Assembly (NCBI GenBank): GCA_035048815.1
Contig: JAUCBN010000032.1
Location: 17,819,501-17,883,500, forward strand
DNA length: 64,000 bases
Origin: Abelmoschus esculentus
Lineage: Eukaryota; Streptophyta; Magnoliopsida; Malvales; Malvaceae
Direction: 5' to 3'
The translations under genes were made by a program, and so were the position numbers. Positions 58,375 through 64,000 of the stretch are shown here, one piece after another. How positions within the stretch are numbered: position 1 is the stretch's first letter; each line of letters opens with the position of its first letter. The notes under the pieces are model-generated. The model was not told where the DNA came from. It worked only from the letters and a program-made list of their open reading frames with translations, and did not search any database.

Positions 58375-59627
58375 TTACAAAGAACTGATCAAGATCAAAA
58401 TAAGACAGAAAAACCAACGTTCGCTCAGATTTTTATTGTTGCAGGCCTCCCATGGTTTGCCAAAGGACTGAGCCTGCGAGCTGCTGCTGTTGCAGAAAAC
58501 AGATATATGGGTTTATCAGAGTTTGATTCATCTAGTTCATCTTGCAAACATTTTCTTATAAGATAATGATTAATGGAAAAACTTTGCTAAGGGGGACTTA
58601 CCTCTTGGGGACTTACCTCTTGGTTAATTTCAGTGTTTTGCAGACAACTGAAAATCGAACCCGGACTCCACTTATTCATAATTGCCAAGGATTCATCGAT
58701 TATATGATCCCCATGAATCTTTGTGTTGCTGGCCTGCGAGAAAGGATTGTTCTTGTTGTGAACTTGAGTTATCCCAGATTCTTTTCCAGTCTCTAAGGAA
58801 CTCCAAGAACCGAATTTTTTGGTCAGATCAGTGTGTTTTGCTTCATTACATAACCTTGAAGACAACATGCTCTTTGCTTGTGTCCTTGCCCTTGCCCTCT
58901 CTCTTGCCTTTTCTCTCAAATCCCTTGCCAGAGGGTGGAAACTGGTTTTACGTACCGGTCGTTCCTTTTTCTCTTTTTCAGACGGTTTCCCCTCGGAGAT
59001 GCTTCCTTCAATGGCGTTGTTGTTGTCGTTTCCGGATACCACTTGGGCCTCGGAACTCAAAGCTGAACTCTTTGAACCCGCGAAGCTGAAGCTGTTGTTA
59101 TTCATCAGCTTCTTAATTTCGGGCTTCGCCTGTATGAGTAACCACTCAACGGTCCTACTTGCCTTATCATACCCCAACATATCTTGAAGTCCAAAGAACT
59201 GTTGAGCAACATCGAGAGACAATCTCATTCTCCGATCTCTCGGTCCATTCACCGTATTAATCTTACTGTGCCGATCCCTCTTTGATCCCTTTCTCGGCAT
59301 CTGCTGCAGGCGGTGTTCGGTCGTATTATTACCACAACCGGGGATGCTGATGACAGTCCCCGAGACTGAATTATCAGTCACAATTTTTTTCTGATGAAGA
59401 AACTGCTCATCTTCATAACGGTGTCGACTCCCCAAAACATCATGGTCGTGGAGCTGTAGCTCGCATTGATTATAATAAGAAGGGACATGAAAAAAGGAAA
59501 GAGGAAGATCATCTGGTTTGATGTAAGGGATGGTACTGGTAATATCAGTAAAAAAATGCCTGTGGAGAATCGAATGGTCGATATAAACAGTTGGGTCATT
59601 GTTACCATTGGTGTTTGAAGGAAACAT
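58375..59627 (-). CDS. BRC1: TCP transcription factor, CYC/TB1 class, BRANCHED1/TCP18-like
   Basis: Exon 1 is 59627-58617 and exon 2 58473-58375 (intron 58616-58474), 369 residues in total. The TCP basic helix-loop-helix is at about residues 116-174 (KRDRHSKINTVNGPRDRRMR, LSLDVAQQFFGLQDMLGYDK, ASRTVEWLLIQAKPEI). The arginine-rich R domain at about 237-254 (AREKARERARART-like) places it in the CYC/TB1 clade. SLDVA and TVEWLL favour BRC1/TCP18 over TCP1/TCP12. I chose the second-exon acceptor (GCAG ending 58474) because it alone keeps the C-terminal FGKPWEA motif in frame. The donor AG/GTAAGT is present twice, 15 bp apart. BRC1 represses axillary bud outgrowth downstream of strigolactone and cytokinin. 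The gene looks intact. Confidence 0.85.
58587..58625 (-). other. BRC1: Duplicated splice donor of the TCP gene
   Basis: A 15 bp tandem duplication (CAAGAGGTAAGTCCC) yields two perfect AG/GTAAGT donors, at 58617/58616 and 58602/58601. Use of the distal one would add five residues (VSPQE) without changing phase. Confidence 0.85.
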
Positions 59628-62290
59628 GTTTTGAGAAAGAGTGGTTTGTAAAATTGAACAACCCTAGCCTCAGCCCCAGCCTCAACCTCAGCCTCAGCCT
59701 AAGACTCAGCCTCAGGTAAATTTAGCTAGATGGTGGGACTAGGAACACTTGAGAACGACACTACAGAAACACTCCACCAGATTCCATGTTTCATTATCAG
59801 TTTCCATATCTGCACTGCACGCAAAAGGAAAACATACAAGAGGTTTTGTAAGAAGATTAAGTTAACCCAAACCCCAAAGTGTTATGTTTTGTTAATGTCA
59901 GTTTTAGGTAAAGGCAGCCAAAAGATCTAAGAAAGATAGAGGGGGCAGTCTCTTTACCCTTTGCAAATGCAAGCAAGGACGATTTTGAGTTCAAGTTGAG
60001 AAAGACAGCCAAGCTGATGTACTCGACGTCTCTGGGAGAGAAAGAGGCGACTGAATAGAAGGACTTGTAAGGAGCTACAGAACCAAAAGGATGGAATTTA
60101 TGGGGGACAAAAGAGCAGTCAAATTATATTGCCAGTCCTTATACTAAGTATAAGTGGTGATTTTAGCCTTTACATTTTAATTTAATCAATTTTAACCCTT
60201 ATACTATTTTAGAAAGACAGAATGATTAAATTAAGCTAAATCAAAATGCTAAAATTTTCAATTTTTATTTAAACAACTCTAATGACTACTGTTTGGGCGA
60301 AGACCAACTTTTTAAAATTTAAAGTCAAAAGACTAAAACGAGTAAATACAAATATAAAGATTAAACCCTGAACTTAATGTATAATACAAGGATTAATGTA
60401 AGCATTAGACCTAAAGTCGCCATCTTTTTCTTACTCTTTTTATGGTATAGGAAGGAGCATTATGTTAGAACCCTGAAAATGAAGGGGGTGGGCGTGTGAA
60501 TTGCGATGACAGGGGCAATGGTGGGTTTGTTTGACTAAGATAGTAGATAGAGAAGGGCATCTCTCTCTCTCTCATCGAAACGTTGCTTTCCACAAAAAGA
60601 GAAGGGGAAATTCCAATATCACTCTCTAATTTTACCCACCAATGTGAGTGCTTTTGTTGCTATACCTCTTCCACGCATGCTTATCCCTTTACCTTTTTTT
60701 TTTTGTTTTGACTACTTCTAACCATTTTGATTTGAACAAGAACCCTAAAGTATTTAAAACATAGTATATATGTATAAATACCTAGTGTTGTTAAAGAGAT
60801 ATCGTTTTAATTACGAGTTTATACGAGATGACAAAGCTCTTTTATATCTTCATCAATTATTGAAGGTTTGATCATTTCCTTATCATGGAACAGTTTCAAA
60901 ATTTATATTTAGTATTTATCTTTATGAACCAACAAAACACAAAAGATTAATTACCGGATTTACTTTAGTATATACCTAAAAAATAAAAATAATTAACGAA
61001 CTTACAATGACTTGACATTTTAACAACTAATAAGATACATGTTTAAATATCAAATTCAATCAATAATCTCTAGAACATATGATTAAATTATCAATTCAGC
61101 TGATAATACCACATTTGTAAAAATTGTTAAGGCACCAAATTAGGTCATGAAAATAGAAATCACAGCATATCAAATTTGAAACCTTTGATAAATACATATT
61201 CCAAACCGGTTAAAACACATGTACCATTTGGTAAAATGTGGTAAATTTAGATTTCAATTGTATATTAAATATTTCAAAAACTATATGAATATATTCTACT
61301 ATGAATTTTGTGAGACTAGATCCAGTAACAAAAATCTAGCAAATATAGTAAAATTATCATATAAGTGATAAAAAATGCATTTTATTTGAAAGCGACTGCT
61401 CACTAATTTTAGTAATTTAGATTTTTAAACATTGGATCACATTATGATTGGGGAAATTTTAGTATATAAAGTCCTTAAAAATTATTCTTTTTTAGTATGA
61501 TAAGATTGTTTGCATCTCTTAAATATAGAGATGTAGATATAATAATAAATTTAATTATTAATAATTTATTTATGATATTAATCTTTTTGGAAAGAGTTAA
61601 AAAACTATCATTTTAACATAAATACTTATTAAAATATTAGTTTTAATATATTGACATGACAACTTACACTATAATCATGCAACTTTATGTTTTACATAGA
61701 AATAATTCTATAATAACAAATATAATATAATTATTGAGTGATTGAATCAATTGACACATTTAAAAACGGAATCAAGATTTTAGATTTAAGATAAAACATA
61801 AATATTTAAAAGTGAGAGAAACAAATTCATAAATAAACCCTCAAAACCACTCGCAATCCCAGCCCTAAGTTTGCTGTATTATAGACACGCACCTACGTAC
61901 TGAAGTACCAAGTTGTATAAATCCTGACCTGTCGAATAAGCCAACATCCCAAGGTAAAACTTGGTTGGTTGAGAAACAAAGTCTTCCCTCGCCAATGTTT
62001 ATAGTTGAAAGTGTTGAAATCAATATTTGAGCTAATCAACATCGTCTCACCCAACAGTCTTTTACCGAACCCCTAAGCTTTTCTTGTATCTGTGCTTTTC
62101 TTACCTCTTGTATCTTAAGGCACACCCATCTCTTTCTTACCATTTATGCATGCCGTTGTTTCCAGTTGGATACACGTACGCATTACTCACTCTTTTATGA
62201 CTCAGAACTCAACGAGTCAGACTGCCAGAAGTAGGACGACCACACGATATGGGAGAGATGATGAGATGAGAGCATAAAAACCTAGAATTC
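59628..62290. other. Upstream region of the TCP gene and intergenic DNA
   Basis: Near the start codon lies a hexanucleotide-like (CCTCAG)n tract, 59664-59716, probably in the 5' UTR. The segment 60135-60415 has weak inverted similarity between its ends (GTCCTTATACTAAGTATAAG against CTTAATGTATAATACAAGGA), perhaps an old MITE. The rest is AT-rich and empty. Confidence 0.45.
59664..59716. repeat. Imperfect (CCTCAG)n hexanucleotide repeat
   Basis: About eight units of AGCCTC with point variants, some 40-90 bp upstream of the TCP start codon. Confidence 0.85.
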
Positions 62291-62466
62291 TTATTTTTTT
62301 CGAATTAGTTAATAGTGATTACAGTAGTACGTACTTTAGAATATAATCTCTATCATTTGATATTGATTACTCAGTCACTCTGTTACCATTGTTGGTGCTC
62401 GAATCCGTGACCTCTAAGAACAACAATCGTCCCTTTAACCACTTGGGTTAGAGGGCTCGTGCCCCT
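62291..62466 (-). mobile_element. tRNA-derived SINE, copy 2
   Basis: On the minus strand: head ACGAGCCCTCTAACCCAAGT, an A box overlapping TAACCCAAGTGGTTAAAGG, B box GGATTCGAGCACC (62406-62394), a body, and the tail CACTATTAACTAATTCG followed by an A-run. It matches copy 1 at 57046-57182. Confidence 0.75.
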
Positions 62467-62634
62467 AGAATTCTTACTTAGTTTCAAGTCCTTTGGGTTC
62501 ATGTAATAAATTATAAATATGCTTTGAAATGTCATTAAAAAGATTATATTATTGGAAGAGATAAGTCGAATGAATCTCTAGTACTCTGTCAACCAAAGTT
62601 CCCCCTTGATTACTTTGTAGTGAGCGTTTCCTCT

Positions 62635-63027
62635 TTAGGGGATGCACCATTTTCCCTTACAAGGTAGCCATTTATGTCCCTTGTGGTCACTCACTTCACA
62701 CTCCACTAGATTCGGTAATTTTGCATTATCCCGCCAACACAAATGGATCCCTTTCGGCATGCGAGGGTCCAATACTTTTTTAGTCTGATGGTCGATAATG
62801 AAATTATACCAAGATCTTGTACCAATAGACCGTCGATCTACTGGACAAACAAATACTACTATTAATTTGTGATAGGCAGAGGATGCAAACAAATAGAACA
62901 GTCCCGCACAAAAGGGAAATGATGAGAACGAAAGTTTATGATCTGATTCCCTCGTGCCATGTTTTTCCCTTGTCCAAAACAAAATGGGTACACATTCCCA
63001 ACCCAAAATGTCGAATGGGCCCATCAA
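62635..63027 (-). CDS. Hypothetical ORF, 130 codons, unrecognised
   Basis: The frame encodes a Cys/Trp-rich protein (SWYNFIIDHQTKKVLDPRMP, GHKWLPCKGKWCIP) with a possible hydrophobic segment in the middle. The composition is less random than other short frames here, so it may be an exon or a decayed gene, but I recognise no family. No clear splice sites or promoter were identified. Confidence 0.25.
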   Translation of the reverse strand: MMGPFDILGWECVPILFWTREKHGTRESDHKLSFSSFPFCAGLFYLFASSAYHKLIVVFVCPVDRRSIGTRSWYNFIIDHQTKKVLDPRMPKGIHLCWRDNAKLPNLVECEVSDHKGHKWLPCKGKWCIP

Positions 63028-63404
63028 AAATTAAAACCATGAAAAGTCTTGACAAGTATTCAGTTTTGGGTGAAGTAATTAGATAGAAACCACGTTCTAC
63101 ATGAAGGAGAAAAATTATAATACGTTGACACTACAGATTAGAATTTAAATTTAATATTTTTGTCCACAATCTGACCGGGATTAGAGTACCTGGTACAAAC
63201 AGACATTGCAATGCATAGTATTTTAATGTAAATTATACTTTTCAAAAATTAAGAATTTTTCTACGGCAAAACAAAATCAAATCTAAAATAATGAAAACTT
63301 CAAACATTAAACGACTACCAATTTGTTGTTGGCCAATTGGGAACTCGTTTCTCCTCCGATCGAGTTTGTTTCTTCGGAAACTGTTTCTGGGTTCTTCTAT
63401 TTTG

Positions 63405-63618
63405 GTAAGTTTCAATTATCATTTGTTTAGATCCTTGCTATTTTGCTCGTTGAGTCCTTTTGTACTTTGTTTCTGGTTCAATTATTTGTTTAGGGTGCAA
63501 TTGTGACATTGAAACTAGGCCAATTTTTACAATTTAGTTGCTTTAGTTTTCCCCTCATTTTGTTTAGTAACGAAATAAACATGAACTGCTGTTCTTGTTT
63601 GTTTGTTTTTTCTTGCAG
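63405..63618 (+). other. 5' UTR intron of the DENN-domain gene
   Basis: Donor TTTTG/GTAAGT at 63405 and acceptor TTTCTTGCAG ending at 63618, both strong. They lie between a pyrimidine-rich leader and the ATG at 63719. Confidence 0.65.
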
Positions 63619-63718
63619 GAGTTTTGAAAGAAGAGAGCTGCTTTTAGTCGAGTAATTTGGTATTTAATGGTTTGACCTTTTTGATTAATGAGGGAAGCTG
63701 TTGACAAAGCATTAGGAA

Positions 63719-64000
63719 ATGAGTCGATCCCCTTCGTTTTCTGTGAAGTCGGAGCTTAGTTTAAAGTCTGATCCGGATGCTTTGCAAAGATGGGTTGTTA
63801 CCTTTTGTATCATTAGATTTGATCTCGAACAAGGTCAGCTGACAGAAGAGTGTTATCCACCTGGATGTCTCACTCAAGAAGAGGAACTTGAGGTTGCTTT
63901 TAGCTCATTTCCAGTTCCGTTTCGCAGCACCAGAACCGCTCCAGTATCCACGATTGCATCTTCTTTTTCCGGTTCCAAAGGCAGAGACATTCCAAGCAGG
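63719..64000 (+). pseudogene. DENND6-type DENN-domain protein, N-terminal part, apparent frameshift
   Basis: From the ATG at 63719 the frame reads MSRSPSFSVKSELSLKSDPD, then RWVVTFCIIRFDLEQGQL and EECYPPGCLTQEEELEVAFS, the N-terminal uDENN region of plant DENND6/FAM116 homologues (Rab exchange-factor family). After codon 65 (Pro, 63911-63913) the frame drifts to a Ser/Arg/Thr-rich tail. The next frame instead reads SQHQNRSSIHDCIFFFRFQR, typical of the continuing domain. One base therefore seems to be missing near 63914-63916. This may be a real mutation or a sequencing/assembly error. The gene continues past the window edge. Confidence 0.75.

Noticed and set aside
58436..58486. TCP exon 2 starting after the first CAACAG acceptor
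   Set aside because: It puts the conserved FGKPWEA motif out of frame; the acceptor ending at 58474 restores it. Kept as a possible alternative form.
60135..60415. Possible old MITE with weak inverted ends
   Set aside because: The end similarity is short and imperfect and no target duplication was found.

Overview
This is plant nuclear DNA from a dicot. The evidence is spliced genes with GT/AG introns, plant-only families (CLE peptide, TCP factor, oleosin, DUF1442), Tat/Ogre and tRNA-Asp-primed LTR retrotransposons, and AT-rich intergenic DNA. The retroelement proteins and gene set would suit a malvid such as cotton, but the genus is an inference.

Layout. 1-11969 holds most of a minus-strand Ty3/gypsy element of the Tat/Ogre lineage: one 2.06 kb LTR, tRNA-Arg-type primer site, an extra ORF1, gag-protease, a putative 229 bp intron, then RT-RNase H-second RNase H-integrase running off the left edge. 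It is broken by five in-frame stops and one frameshift. A related solo LTR with a 5 bp target duplication lies at 12783-14530. A foldback element with a telomere-like core (15282-15940) sits upstream of a DUF1442 gene (16228-16952). A decayed LTR (17660-18350), the cytosolic ribosomal protein S20 gene (minus, 19140-19949 plus a 5' UTR exon) and a LINE relic (20590-21290) follow. The 17-exon mitochondrial intermediate peptidase gene (minus, 21588-27407) shares a 491 bp divergent promoter region with a U-type oleosin gene (27899-28402). Then come a plant gene of unknown function with an internal 28-residue duplication (29377-29961, minus) and a CLE signalling peptide gene (33813-34112, minus).

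34878-38411 is a very young non-autonomous LTR element that encodes only gag and protease. Its two 570 bp LTRs differ at one base, and its ORF runs into the 3' LTR. 39590-48410 is a nest: a minus-strand, pol-less element interrupted by a plus-strand, pol-less relative (40905-46106). Both carry clusters of a 26-27 nt hairpin whose arms show a compensatory change and sense-strand G-U pairs. This is the least explained and most interesting signal in the window.

48.4-58.3 kb is gene-poor. It holds a LINE relic, an array of a 187 bp hairpin-rich tandem repeat with an inverted terminal copy, an AT-rich TTCGAA minisatellite, a 734 bp Mutator-type foldback element with a perfect 9 bp target duplication, and one of two copies of a tRNA-derived SINE. 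The right end has a CYC/TB1-class TCP gene most like BRANCHED1/TCP18 (58375-59627, minus) with a duplicated splice donor, and the first exons of a DENND6-type DENN-domain gene (63719 to edge, plus) that appears frameshifted after codon 65.

The genes do not form a pathway. They are independent single-copy genes in a repeat-rich setting, several with recent or structured repeats close to their promoters (CLE, DUF1442).
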